From Falciphora oryzae (lineage: Eukaryota > Ascomycota > Sordariomycetes > Magnaporthales > Magnaporthaceae), in NCBI GenBank assembly GCA_000733355.1, contig JNVV01000025.1, positions 316,087 to 380,086 on the forward strand: a DNA stretch of 64,000 bases, in the 5' to 3' direction. Positions 19,463 through 31,761 of this stretch are shown here, piece by piece. The translations under genes were made by a program, and so were the position numbers. The number at the start of each line of letters is the position of its first letter. Within the stretch, counting starts at the first letter, position 1. Under the pieces are notes generated by a model. It did not search any database. It saw nothing but the letters and a program-made list of their open reading frames with translations, and had not been told where the DNA came from.

Positions 19463-22400
19463 TTGACTTGGGTCTAAGGCAGTCGCAACGAAGGTTCATG
19501 CGCGCGCGAAGTTTGTGTGCGCGTTCCTGCGGGGCAAGCCAGAACACAGCCGACGTCACACTGAATTTGGAGCAGAGCTTGTCACAATTGCAGCACACAA
19601 CAGCAAGGAAGACACGACCGGGCTCCCCGACCTTGACGTCCTTTACATATCAGACCCTCATCGACATGCCGAGGTCTCCACCGGACATTACTGACAGCGA
19701 TCAGTCCAGAAAGCAGCTGTCAATGTTTGGGAAGAAGCTGGCGTGGGGCGAGCTCCCTTCACCATTGTCTCGTCGCGCCCTCGACTGCCAGTCCCGCCGG
19801 CATCTGCATTCCCACTCCAGCTCCCTGTCCGCCCACTCCCAGGGTGACCTGATCGGCGACCAGCACTCCAAATGCCACAATGCAGAAGACGTTGAGCGGG
19901 GCGCGAGCGAAGTGCCCTGCCAGCCTGCCTACCGTCTGCCTTTACCCGACTTTGCCTGCCTGCCTGCCTACGACCTCGCCCAACCTTGCCAGCGCCCGAG
20001 CGCGAGCACATTGACGTCGGGGTCGCGATGCCGTCCTCGGCTTGCGCACACGCACACACACCGGCTTTCGGAGCCTGGCTCCGTCGGGCCTAGAATCTGG
20101 AAGGGATCCACGGATACGCAAATTAAAACACCACCTCGGACCGCAGAGGCAGACAAACAGACAGACCCCTGTGGACAATGAGCTAATCATGATCAATCAC
20201 GGCGAAACCAACATGGAAACAGAGCCCACCCCGAACGCCGCTGTTTTGCTGTCCGCGCCGTCAATCCGCACAGCCCAGCCCCTGGGAGATTCCATCAATG
20301 GGGAGGAATTGAGATTTCTCCACATGGCTGCCAATTGCGGCGTTGCAGGCAGTCTGCTGGCCCACCCGCGCATAGGGTCGACGGCATATCGACCAAGCGA
20401 AGCAGGGACTGCGCTGCGCTGCGCATTGCACGCCCCAGATGCCACGCTCCGAATGCCACGCGACGCCCTTGCGCCAAGCCTCTGTCGTTTGTGGGCGCTC
20501 ACGACCTGTTTTCTTTTTTTCGGCGACTTTTCGTTTCTTTTTCCGGGTTGCCGTATCGTCATCGATGGCGGCCCGCGAAAACCGGTCGACGCCGGATGGA
20601 GCAATCTGGGCCGGGACGGCAGCAGCGTCGCCTTCGCTTCGCTCTCTCGCCAATCTTGCCACCGTGGTTTGCGTGAAGCTGCCACCCGTGCCCGGAATCC
20701 CACGCCCACCGTCTCCAGTGTTTCCGAAACGGGACCATGTAGGGGCAAGAATAACCAGTATGCTATCGAGAGGCGTCGCCTCACCCAGCAACAGGCTGCG
20801 GGAAGAAATCACGGCACAGAAATAAACCACAGTGGAGAAGAAAGAGATTCACCTCGGGGAATTATCGGACAGAATTATGCGCGCCAGCGCCAAGTGCGAG
20901 ATGCGACGAACATTAATCGCAACTCTACGGACCCATCAGGTGTACACCGACACAGACGACCGTTGACAGACCCTTTGTCCCGACTTACGGTTTTGCCCTC
21001 GTCACCCTCGACTTGATCCCATCATTCAGCGTCATAAGTGACCCCTAATACGTCATGTCGCGCTTCGGTGGCTTCGGCCTCCGGCTAACGTCGAACCTCT
21101 CCGCGTGGAGCCGTGGATGCTCCCCAAGCCGATGCTCACGTCCGCCGCACGGAACCATGGGAAGAGCGATTTATTAGGGCATGCACGAGGACGGATAGGG
21201 CCTACCGCCCTTGCCATTTCCATCTCCCGCCCGCCCCCGGCCCTCCATCTTGATATCTCTCTTCTGGCGTCGTGTCTTGCAGGTCTGAATCGCGTAGGTT
21301 CATCCTCCGTCGCTGTGCGAGCCCGGGTTGCTCTTTTGGTGCTTTGCATGTGTCTGGTGCAGATACCTGCCAGAAGCGGAAGGTCGTGATTGTTGCGCGC
21401 CCCGACAAGTGGCAAGCTCTCTGCCAACTTGCGCGGCCAGCAACCACCCTTGACGAACCGCGAGGGCGAGCATGCAACCCACTCAGAAGTCTTCGCCGCG
21501 AGTACCATCGTCCGCGCAAGAGTCGCCATGGCCTGCGAATATTCGACATGCGAAGCGGCAGCATGAAAGGAGGCTTGTCTTGCAACGGCCTTGGTGGGCA
21601 GACGTTTTCATGCTCTCGAGTACAGCGCCTGCCATCCAAGGCCGCTGTGGGTGACAGCCTCCGCTTGGCACCCCGCCGGGATTGCCTTGGAGTCAGGGGG
21701 GCCCACTTTGAATGCCGCCCCGGGATTCTGCGGTGTGCGCAGCTTCTGTTCCAACCCAACTCCCGAAGGAAAACCTGCGGAAGCTCTCGACTCCCAGCGC
21801 GCGCCGCGTTTGTGGCGTTGGCTGACCGAAAGGAGGTGCCGAGGTGCTACGGTGGGGCCGGTCCCAAATCAACCATGCCCTCGGGGATCTTCGATCGCTG
21901 TCCCGGGGTGATCCCCCCGGGAAGGCCCTTGCTCTGCCCTCTCACCCGATGGTCCACGCCATATCGTCCTGACAAGGCGGGCGCCATCCCTCTGATCTCC
22001 ATTCTTGTTTCGCCTTTGTTTTCTTCTTCTTCTCTTCTGCGCACACCCAACGGCCGTCCTTCCGAACCAGGAAACGCGGCCCCACCAGGCTCCCACTCCC
22101 CCCTTAATCCTCTTGCGCGCTCCACCTCCGTTCGTGACCACGGGGCTTCAGGATAACGGCGCTAAGCCGCCCACGGCGGTACGATGCTACTACGCACTAT
22201 CTCTCCCTGTCCTCGTCACTGGTCTCGGTAAATCGACCCTACTGGAAGCTGGGTCTCCGTATCACAGAATCGGGCCCCTTGTCTCCACGGCCCAATCGAT
22301 ACTTGCGCATGGAGTCGACGAGGGTGTCTTTCCGTCACCACCGTGCTTGAGGTCGGCCCCCTTCCGTCGCCTCTAGGCACACGTCCCCTACACTGTAAAG

Positions 22401-22946
22401 ATTTGGTCAATGTTGCGTTGCAGCAGCACATCACCATGCTTGGCACTATCGCAGGCTCAGACCGGATATGCACAGGGGCGTTCGGACGGCGCCGGGAGGG
22501 GGGCCGGACGACAAGGGGGAACGAGGCCCCTTCCAAGCTGGTGACTGCTCGAGTTTCCTGACCAAAGGAGATGGTTCGTCTTGATGGGTCTCGTCCTTGG
22601 ACAAAGAACAGATGGTTCTGCCGTTTATAAAAGCCGCTCCCGTCCGCCCATGTCGATATGCTGACCTTTATCCCTCCCTCAGAGCTCCGACCACCCTCGA
22701 CGGTCTCGACAGGTTTCTCCCACCCGTTGGCCTCATGCGGAGAAATTCATCGTCAGACACATGAGCACCTTCTCAGTCTTCGTTATTGAAGCCCTAATTC
22801 TCTCGACCAGTAGCCTGGTGCTTCCTGCGCGGGCGTAAACCTGGTAGTCACGTACAGAGCCCCAGTCTCGTACCCCTATTCTCTGTAGCTCATTTTTTTT
22901 TACCACCCGTTATTCTCTAATTTTACAATTCACCCAACCCAACAAG
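19463..22946. other. 3.5 kb intergenic region, no supported gene
   Basis: Frames up to 324 codons occur here on both strands but overlap one another, lack motifs and show the Arg/Pro/Ser-rich look of non-coding GC-rich DNA. The region separates two genes read away from each other, so it holds the promoter of the enoyl-CoA hydratase at its left end. A pyrimidine-rich stretch (22600-22940) is the likely core promoter and leader of the NRPS-like gene. Confidence 0.55.
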
Positions 22947-25900
22947 ATGGCCTGGTCCGGTCCCATGTCCCCGAGGACGTGGAATGCAGCCACCACCAAG
23001 GCCCTCATGGCTGTGGGCAACGATGACCCTTTGCGCTTCAGCCGGGGGCCCAGTGTAGCCGTTCCCTTCCCCACGGTGACGGCGGCATTCTTCCACCACG
23101 CGCGGGCGCACCCACACGCGCTCGCCGCTCGGGACCTCTCCTCCCTTGAGAAAGGGGGCCCCGCCGCCATCAGGGAGATTGACTACGCGACGCTGGCCAA
23201 CCGCAGCCGCCGGCTGGCGCACCGTCTGCGCAAGCTGGGCGTGCGGCCCGGCGACCGGATCCCCGTCGTGGTCAAGCGCGGCATCGAGATGTTAGTCGGA
23301 ATCCTCGCGGTTCTGGCGTGCGGCGCTCAGTACGTGCCTCTCGATGGCGGCGTGGTGCCCGACTCGACGCTCGGCTTCGTCCTGGATCAGGCCGGCGCGC
23401 CCGGGAGGCAGACCGTTGCGCTCTGCCTCGCCTCGACCGAGTACCGCGTCCAGACTGTCCGCCAGGACTGTCTCACAGTTGTGATCCCCGCCGATGACGC
23501 GGACGCCGAGGGGGCGGATGAGTACGAGAAGGCCGCGGACGAGTTTGTGGACCTTGCGACGCCCGACCACGGGTGCTACGTCATTTACACGTCTGGTGAG
23601 TTTTGGCCTGATTTCTTTCCCGGTCTTTGCATTACGCCACCTGGATTCTAACCGTGGAAACCCGCAGGAACCACTGGAACGCCAAAGGGTGTCGATGTCA
23701 CGCACCGCAACGTGACCAACCTGCTTTGCCTGTCCCCTGGAGGGCTGGACATCCGGCCAGGAATGCGGGTCGGTCAGGTCCTCAACATCAGCTTTGATAT
23801 GGGTATGTTGAACTCAAATCACCTACCATATACCAGCCAAGATGCTTCTTCGACCTCCTTGCTGACTCCAACGCGACACTAGCGGCCTGGGAGATCCTGG
23901 GATGTCTGTGCAACGGCGGCACCCTGGTCCTGCGGGGCTCAGACTGGCTGCCGACCATCCGCGAGATCGACGTCCTGATCTGCACCCCCAGCATCTTGTC
24001 CAAATACGACCCCTTGACCTTCCCCAACATCAAGATCGTGGCTACTGCCGGAGAGCCGAGCAACCAGAGGTGAGCGAGGCAACCCTAAAAAAACCGGTAT
24101 CGAAGTCTCGGCAGTACTGACACTAGCCTCGTCCCTATCTCCAGACTCGCCGATCTGTGGGCTACCCATGGCACGTACTACAACTGCTGCGGCCCGACCG
24201 AGACGACCATCGTCAACACCATGGACAAGCACGTGCCTGGGGCACCCTTGTCTATCGGAGCACCCACGCCCAACAACTCAGTTTACATTCTGGACGACAA
24301 CCTGGAGCCAGTGGCCCTGGGGTCGCCAGGAGTCATGTGGGCGGGTGGACTCGGCGTCTCTCGCGGCTACGTGGGCCTGCCAGAGAAGACGGCCGAGAGG
24401 TATCTCTGGGACACGTTTGCTCGTGACGGGTAAGTAATCTACAGCCCAAAGTCGACCGTGTAGGGAATCTTTCTAATATGCCGGAATAGAAGCGTGATGT
24501 ACAACACCGGCGACCTCGGCCGGTGGAACCCGGACGGCACTATCGACATTCTCGGCCGCGTCGACGACCAGATCAAGATCAAAGGCTTCCGCGTCGAGCT
24601 CGACGGCGTTTCGGCCTCGCTTCTCTCCGCCCCCGGGGTTACCCAGGCGGTGGCGCTGCTGGTCGACGGTGAGATCCACGGCTTTTTGGCGCCGGCAAAT
24701 TGCGGCGTGGCCAACGTCAAGGAGCACATGTCCAAGCGACAGCCTTACTACGCGGTGCCTACGCAATTCCACCTCCTGGATGACCTCCCGTACACGGCCA
24801 ACGGAAAGCTTGACAAGCGGGCGCTGCGCGACCTGGCCAGCGCCGAGCGCAGGCTCTTCTCGTCGGGCTCCGACACCGCTCTGTCCGAGGCCACGACGGT
24901 CTCCACATCCAGCTCGGCCAGCTCGATCGGCAAGGAGAAGGAGCAGGCCCAGCAGTCGCCGGACCTCTCGCGACCGCTGCCGGAAAAGAAGAGGCCCAAG
25001 ACGCAGCGCAACCTGATCTACCGCGTCTTCATCGTGTACCGGTTCCTGTTCTCCGTCGTGGGCATCGCAAACCTTGCAGCCCTGGTCTGCATCCTCGCGC
25101 TGGGCGTCGACCGCCAGTGGCTGGGAACCATGACGGCCATCAACCTGGTCGTTGCGGTGCTGGTGCGCCAGGACCATGTCATCAACGCCCTCTACAGCGT
25201 CTTCTGCTCCGTGCCTAAGTCATGGCCACTCGCAATCCGAGCCCGTGCCGCAAAGATTTACCACCTTGGCGGCGTCCACTCAAGCGCTGCTTTCTGCTCC
25301 GGCGTCTGGCTCCTCGCCTCCAACCTTTCTGCCGTCATCTGCTCCGTCACCGAATGCAGCGCCGCTGCCGGCCCCACGCCCTCGATAGCGACTGCCGTAC
25401 TGTCATGGTTGCTGACTGGGCTCTACTGCGTCATGTTCGTCTTTGCGTACCCGACCATCCGCAAGAAGCACCACGACAAGTTCGAGCGCGTCCATCGCTT
25501 CGTCGGCTGGACCATGCTCGGCCTCTTCTGGGCGCAGACCGTCGTCGGGGCCGCCGACGCTGCTGCCGCCTCGCAGGGCACCCTGACCCTCAGCCAGGCC
25601 TGCCTGCAGTCCCCGGCGCTCTGGATGCTGGTCGTCGCGACCATCAGCATCGCGCTCTCGTGGACTCACCTCTGCAAGGTCAAGGTCGACTCCGAGGTTC
25701 TGTCGGACCACGCGGTCCGTCTGCACTTTGACTACACGGTCCCCGTCAACGGCAGCTTCACGCGCGTGTCAACCAGGCCGCTGCTCGAGTGGCACTCGTT
25801 CGCGACGGTGCCCGCGCCGACGGCCGAGAACGGCCGGCCCAGGGGCTACTCGCTCGTCGTGTCCAACGCGGGCGACTGGACGCGCGACGTGATCCGCAAC

Positions 25901-26308
25901 CCGCGGTCGGAGCTCTGGGTGCGCAGCGTGCCGACGTGCGGCGTCATGCGCATCGCGACGCTCTTCAACCGGGTCGTGGTGGTGGCGACGGGGTCCGGGA
26001 TCGGTCCGCTCATGGGCCACATCCAGCTGCCCAGCTGCCCGACGGCGCTGATCTGGTCGACGCCCAACCCGGAGAAGACGTTTGGCAAGGGTGTTTTGGA
26101 CACGATCCAGAAGACGATCCCGGATGCTGTTATCCACGACACACGCGTCCTGGGCAGGCCGAACTTGGTCGCCATGTCGTACAACCTGGTCAAGAGCTTC
26201 GGGGCCGAGGCGGTCATCATCATCGCCAACGAGAAGATCACCAAGAAGGTCGTCTACGGGCTCGAGACCAGGGGAGTCCCTGCCTATGGTGCCATCTGGG
26301 ACAGCTGA
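22947..26308 (+). CDS. NRPS-like adenylation domain fused to ferric-reductase-like membrane oxidoreductase
   Basis: Five exons (22947-23595, 23668-23802, 23883-24069, 24145-24429, 24490-26308) give 1,024 residues. The first half is an ANL adenylation domain. It has YVIYTSGTTGTPKG (about 210-223), YNCCGPTE (336-343), YNTGDLGRW (423-431), GRVDDQIKIKGFRVEL (441-456) and NGKLDKRAL (about 523-531). No LGG(D/H)S phosphopantetheine site, condensation or thioesterase domain follows. After a Ser-rich linker come about five to six membrane spans (597-815) with possible heme histidines (YHLGGVH and FERVHR), an FAD-like LEWHSFATVP (851-860) and an NAD-like VVVVATGSGIGP (914-925). The chain presumably activates an acid as AMP ester and couples it to membrane redox chemistry; substrate and product are unknown. 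Confidence 0.9.
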
Positions 26309-28115
26309 GCTATATTTTTTTTATCCTTCGTGCGTCCTCTGGCAGCCTGACCGCTGGCTCTATCACCCCCAGCAGTGGGCAGCCGCTACGGGCATCAGTA
26401 ATAACCCGCCCCTCGCCCCCCACCATTGATGGCTGGGGCCGCGGTGGGCTCCAGTGTGGGCGGCTCTTTTTTCGGCGGCTCTTTTTCCACCCCCTGCGTT
26501 CAGACTTTCCTTCACCAACGATCTCCTTTTTTCGCTTCGCTTCGTAAGATACCTATTTGCTTCGGTGGGACTTTTTTTTTTCTTCTGTTCTTTGTCAGCA
26601 CTGGTTTTGGATCGGCGTGGAGGAACAAAAAAGGGGGGAAGACAGCACCCCAACCAAAGCTACAGGGCAGTATCATTCGCGCCAATCATTCTCGGGCCCA
26701 GCGCCATTTCGCGATCAATACAATACAATCAATGACATACTACGACTTGCTCTTTTTTATTTTTCCGCCCATATCACCCATCGCTTGCCTGCCCTCATTC
26801 CCCTCGTGTCCAGCAGTCGTCCGTCTTACATTATCGCCCAGGCAGCCAATCACCATTCCCCTCTCTGGCACACCCCCCGTCGTCTGGTCTTGGCCGCGCG
26901 TGGTGGGTGGGCAGGCAACACCATCACGAGGGCTTTCGGTTTCATTTTGGTAAGTGCCCGTCACGTCTTGATGGCGCCAATGAGCGGCCCCAACCTACTC
27001 ACACCAGAGCCCACTGAGAATGGGGAAAGTCCTGCCACCTTCTTTTCCTGGCGTTCGGTCTTTTTTTGGTTATGGGGACGTCTGTTCCCGAGGGGCTTCG
27101 GTGAAAGGGAAAGGGAATAAATGCGGACACCCACAGCAGCAGTGGAGGTGAAGCCGCCCAAGACCAAGCAAAATCCCAACAAGGTCGCCTGCCGCCAAAT
27201 TCCCCGCATCATCCACACCACACCATCCACACATGCCCCAATCCCCTATAGCTAAGGCGGATCGGAACGCTTAGGTTGCGGCCAATGACGTATGCAGCCG
27301 AATAGGCGTGGCTGCTCTTCGCGTCGATCCGGGTCTTTTCTTGTTTTCTTCGTTTCTTTCTTTGTTCTCCCTTTTGCAGCTTGTCGCTTCTAGCAGGCCA
27401 AGATGCCAACTCTCGGCGGGATTCCCGGCTCTTTTTTTTTTTCTTTTTTTTTTCGGTTGTTTGCCCTTGTCCTCTTCCCCATCAGCCAGTCTCCTCTTCG
27501 CGCCCACTGAAGCCCGCCCGACCCAACTTGCTCCAAAGAGCCTGCAGGCCCAAGGCGAGGGAGAGGGGAAAACCGGTAGATGGTTGTATCCTGCAAGGTT
27601 CCGCTTACATCTTGGGGCCATACCCTCACCACCCGCCTCGCTTACGTATTGGGGCACCTCCACCGGGCCCCATCCGCCATATCCGCCGCGGGGTGAGGCT
27701 GCGGGCGTTGCGGGCTTTTTTCTCTCTCTTGGTTGAAGCAACTTGTGACTACGCTGCATTCCCGAGAGGGGGGGCCGAGAGGTTGGCGGCCGGCCACCTG
27801 CTTGCAGAGAGGTTCGAGCAATAGGCTGGTTGGTTGGTCGGGGGCGGGCGGGCGCTTAACACCACGCGTGCGTGAGTGAGGATGGATTGACACTGCGTGA
27901 TCTGATCTACATAAAGCGCATGCGCGCCACGCGAGAATCCCGTTGTTTTGAGAGCTCTAGGCCAGGCACAAACTCGCTTCCTCTCTTCTAGCTCCGCGGC
28001 TAGTCTCTCTGCTTGTGTTTTTGTCCCTGAGTGGTCGGCTGACATCTGCTAGCAGCCTGGTTTCCCTTCCATCCCCTCCAACCTCAACCCTACATATATA
28101 AGAATTGGAACAAAA
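26309..28115. other. Intergenic DNA, pyrimidine-rich
   Basis: This 1.8 kb spacer between two rightward genes has many C/T-rich runs (around 26560-26590, 27425-27460) and overlapping frames on both strands with no motifs. The right end contains TATATAA at 28095-28101, only 15 nt before the phospholipase ATG, so it is unlikely to be that gene's TATA box unless transcription starts in the coding frame. Confidence 0.55.
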
Positions 28116-28774
28116 ATGAAGTTCACCGCCGCCCTCACCCTCATCCTCAGCGCCCTCACCGGCCCCGCCACCGCCCTGCCGGCCGCCGCCATCCTCCCGC
28201 GGCAGACGAAGGAGCTGGTAGCGCTGACGGACCGCTACTCGTTCCAGCTGTCGCTGCCGCAGTTCTCGACCAGGCGGGACGCCCGGGACCCGCCGACGCT
28301 GGACTGGACGAGCGACGGCTGCACGTCGTCGCCAAACAACCCGCTCGGCTTCCCGTTCCTGGAGGCCTGCCACCGCCACGACTTTGGCTACCGCAACTTC
28401 CAGGTGCAGTCGCGCTTCACGCAGAGCAACAGGCTGCGCATCGATAACAAGTTTAGGGAGGAGTATGCCTTTTTTTTCATATGAATTCTAGGCATTTCAC
28501 CCAAAAAGGTTTTGTAATGGGGTTGCCCACTAACGGATCCTCCCGAAATAGTCTCAAATTTCAATGCTCAGCGCTCGTCAGCGCCATAACCAGGCCACTC
28601 TGCAACTCGCTGGCCGACGTTTACTACGCCGCCGTCAGGGCGTTTGGTGGAGGCAATGAGACGCCGGGCATGCTGCAGGCAGACCCCGCGCTCGTCAAGG
28701 AGTACGAGGAGAAGCTGGCCATCTACAACGCCATGATGGAGCAGGCAAGACGGGATGGGATTATTGATGCGTGA
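28116..28774 (+). CDS. Secreted phospholipase A2 (fungal/bacterial, group XIV type)
   Basis: Two exons (28116-28462, 28552-28774) with an 89 nt intron carrying a CACTAAC branch site give 189 residues. A signal peptide (1-20, ending ATA-LP) precedes the domain. SDGCTSSP and EACHRHDFGYRN hold the family's first disulfide cysteines and the catalytic His-Asp pair (H88, D89). Two more cysteines follow in exon 2 (FQCSA, PLCNS), giving the expected two disulfides. The enzyme would hydrolyse the sn-2 ester of phospholipids outside the cell with Ca2+. The C-terminal tail is helical and charged. Such enzymes act in nutrition, membrane remodelling or interaction with hosts; which applies is not visible. 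Confidence 0.93.
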
Positions 28775-30107
28775 GGCGAGCGGGTTAATTTGATTTTGTT
28801 TACGTATCTTCAACATGAAAGCGTCCCAGGTTCACCTGTGTCACCCTTTATGGATTTGTTCAACCATGAATCATATGGCTCACCTATGCTAATATCAAGC
28901 TGGATGAATGTTCAAATCTAGATTGGTTGTCAGCGCTGCTCGTTCCCGGAGATTCTTCATGTAGACAGTTCCAAAGATCTCGTTGAGCGCGACAAGAGCC
29001 GAGTTTTCAAGGGCTTGGAAAGGCCCCAACCTGACCAATTATCACTTTTGGGTGGAACAGAGCTCAGCTCAGGAACGCAAGATATAAAAACCGGGCTGGG
29101 AGCCCATAATTATCTAAAGATCTGCAGGCTCGGGCCGTCACGCAGGCGCCAGGCAACGTGTCGAACGTGCGTTACTAGCCCGTCGGAGCCGGGCGGCCTT
29201 GGCCGTCTCGCGCCATTGGGCTGATAATATGCAAGCCACTACATCCACCAAGGCCAATTATCGCCAACACTGACAAAGGGGAGTATCCTGTGGGCCCAGT
29301 CCATGGCCACTCGTGATGAAGTGCCCAAAATGATGCAATGAGCGATATCGAGGCAAACGCCACACGCGTGCGTCCGCCCGAGAGGGGCATCGTCGATATG
29401 TGACCGTCCTGCGCCCCGAAATGTCCCGCTCGGCGCTCGCTTACCCCAACTCCACTCCCTCACCACACGTCGAAGGAGCCGCCTTCTCCCGCATCAGGCC
29501 ACCGCCCTGATGAAATGGTGGTCAACAAGGCCTCCGCAGTGCCAAGTATCGAGGATCGACACCCAGCCTGACCCCCAACCTCGCCATGATGAAGTTCTCA
29601 AATCCTCGATCGGCCATGAAAGCCAGGGGCCCCTGTTCTTGGCCACAACTTATGGAGCCCTCCTTTACGGATCGTGACTGGCTTGGCGCATCCCGGAAAC
29701 GGCTCCGGCACCCCATCATGAGTCCGAGTTCACATCCGTACCTGCTCAGCGCCCTTAGTAGGTAAGCAGATCAGGAAAAATTCCTGCTTCTCTCGGAGGG
29801 ATCATGCTAGGCCAACGTTACGGTAGTGGATCTCTTATGATCTTTGCTCCACCCCTATTTATCAGATTATAAGCTTGCAACACTCGATGCATTCGGCCGT
29901 TCGGATTTATAAAAAAAAAAAAAAGACCCTTGCGGAGACATTATTACAAGTGGAAATAATGAGGCATCCGCCTGACCATCCTGGGCGGCACGCACCGGCC
30001 GAGCTCGATGAGCATAAAAGCGAGCGTAACGCCCCTAGCTCGCTCCCCCTTTCCTGTTCATGGACTCCCCTCATCTTTACCTCTAATTAAGCCCAGAAAT
30101 CAGCACC
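28775..30107. other. Intergenic DNA
   Basis: No convincing frame, repeat or RNA gene was seen in this 1.3 kb, apart from a short A run at 29909-29923. It should contain the 3' region of the phospholipase gene and the promoter of the following hydrolase. Confidence 0.5.
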
Positions 30108-31103
30108 ATGAGACTGTCACCCCTTCTCGCAGGCGCAGCAGCCATGGCCGCCAAGGCTGCGGCCATCCGGGTCGACCCGGAGTGGGCCAAGTTCTGGGAG
30201 GGGTTCGGCCCCAGGCCCAACTACACCACCGTCTGGGACGTGCGCGAGGCCGGCAACGCCATGGTCGGGGCCATCATGGGCGCCCTCCCGCGGCACGAGG
30301 GCATGCTCGAGTACAAGCACCAGGCCACCTCGCTCGACGGCACCGTTATCGACATCTACCGCTTCCTCCCCAAGGCCCTCCAGGACGCCGACACCAACAG
30401 CACCGACCTGGGCCGCGCCGTCGTCATGGCCTTCGGCGGCGGCTTCGTCGCCGGCTCCGCCGAGAGCTGGCGCCCCGCCTTTGCCGACCTGGCCGAGCGC
30501 GCCGGCACGCAGGTCTTTGCGCCCGAGTACCGCATCGCGCCCGAGCACCCTGCCCCGGCCGGCGTCGAGGACGCCTACTCGACCGTGGTCTGGCTGCAGC
30601 AGCACGCCGCCGAGTTCGGCGTCGACCCGGCCCGCATCGTGGTCGGCGGCGCGAGCGCGGGCGGCGGCATTGCGGCCAACACGGCGCTCATGGCGCGCGA
30701 CAGGAAGCTGAGCCCGCCCATCGCGGGATCGCTGCTGAGGTACCCCATGCTGGACGACCGGACGCAGATCCCCGCCGATGATCCAGTCAACGAGTACCTG
30801 ATCTGGACGCAGCGCCAAAACGACCTCGCCTGGGAGGCGTACCTGGCTGGTGGTGGCAAGTACGCCGCGGCGGCGCGCGCGGAAGATGTTGGCGGCCTGC
30901 CCGAGACGTACGTCGGCGTCGGTAGCCTGGACTTGTTCAAGGCCGAGGACGTTGATTACGCGGCTAGGCTGGCCAAGGCTGATAATGGGGTCGAGCTGCA
31001 GCTGTACGCGGGCGTCGCGCACGGGTTCGACCTCGCTGCCCCGGCGATCAGGCTGAGCAGGGAGATGAATGCAAACGAGGTCCGGTTCATCCGGAAATTT
31101 TAA
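30108..31103 (+). CDS. Alpha/beta hydrolase, HSL-like (carboxylesterase family)
   Basis: Single exon, 331 residues. The fold-3 alpha/beta hydrolase layout is clear. The oxyanion loop reads FGGGFVAGS (109-117), the nucleophile elbow GGASAGGG has Ser183, the acid is the Asp in VGSLDLF and the base is the His in VAHGFD. The usual HGGG is FGGG and GDSAGG is GASAGG, both tolerated variants in fungal members. YRIAPEHPAPAGVEDAY is the typical HSL-branch strand-helix. It probably hydrolyses small esters or lactones. The N-terminus is Ala-rich and only weakly signal-like, so location is uncertain. Confidence 0.9.
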   Translation: MRLSPLLAGAAAMAAKAAAIRVDPEWAKFWEGFGPRPNYTTVWDVREAGNAMVGAIMGALPRHEGMLEYKHQATSLDGTVIDIYRFLPKALQDADTNSTDLGRAVVMAFGGGFVAGSAESWRPAFADLAERAGTQVFAPEYRIAPEHPAPAGVEDAYSTVVWLQQHAAEFGVDPARIVVGGASAGGGIAANTALMARDRKLSPPIAGSLLRYPMLDDRTQIPADDPVNEYLIWTQRQNDLAWEAYLAGGGKYAAAARAEDVGGLPETYVGVGSLDLFKAEDVDYAARLAKADNGVELQLYAGVAHGFDLAAPAIRLSREMNANEVRFIRKF

Positions 31104-31761
31104 TGGCTGCTGAAGCCGCGCTGAATAGTCAGGATATTTCGCTGTAATTTTCTGAGGGCTTTAATGCGTATTTCTCGACGGATTTCGGGTTATACTAGCA
31201 CGAAGAGCAGCTATAGTTAGCCGAAGTACCACATATAGCCATAAATCTCAACTGTCATTTTTGCACTATCGTCAGTCCTGCTCCATAATTGTCCGTCTCT
31301 CTTCAAGTCGGCTTTCAAAACGGTGAATGGGTACTTTTCAACCGCATGCAGATCTCACCCTCGCATTTTCAGGATACGGAACAATGTCTCATATAATCAA
31401 AGACTCTGCCTCAACGAAATCACTCTCTTGGATATGAAAATCTGCGTCGAATTCACAATTGCATGGTGTTACACCAACTAGCAAGCAAGTGCACTGCTTA
31501 CGTGGGTTTTCATGCGTGGGCATGCAGATATGTGTAAGCGAATGTGATGGTCGAAATTAACGAAAGTGAAGCAGCTAGCTGTAAGAATTACGCCAACATC
31601 TCCAGCACGGGTTGCCAGGCCTGAGCCTCAAATTAGTTAAAAAGAGGCCATGTAAGTTCCCAACTTCCCTTTTTTTTTTTTCCCTCTCTGATTGCCAGTT
31701 CTGACGAGAATTGCTGGCCTTGATCGACTGGGGCTACGGGACTTGATTATTCCTGTTGAAT
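31104..31761. other. AT-richer convergent intergenic spacer
   Basis: This 0.66 kb between two convergent genes is noticeably richer in A/T than its neighbours and probably holds both 3' untranslated regions. No gene or repeat was recognised. Confidence 0.55.

Noticed and set aside
20042..21016. 324-codon plus-strand frame
   Set aside because: No motifs, no signal, overlaps frames of similar length on the other strand; composition typical of non-coding GC-rich DNA.
21272..22156. 294-codon plus-strand frame
   Set aside because: Arg/Pro/Ser-rich, no domain, overlaps several alternatives.
28095..28101. TATA box of the phospholipase gene
   Set aside because: Only 15 nt before the ATG, too close for a normal leader.
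30117..31022. 301-codon antisense frame over the hydrolase
   Set aside because: Same cause; sense strand carries the full catalytic triad.
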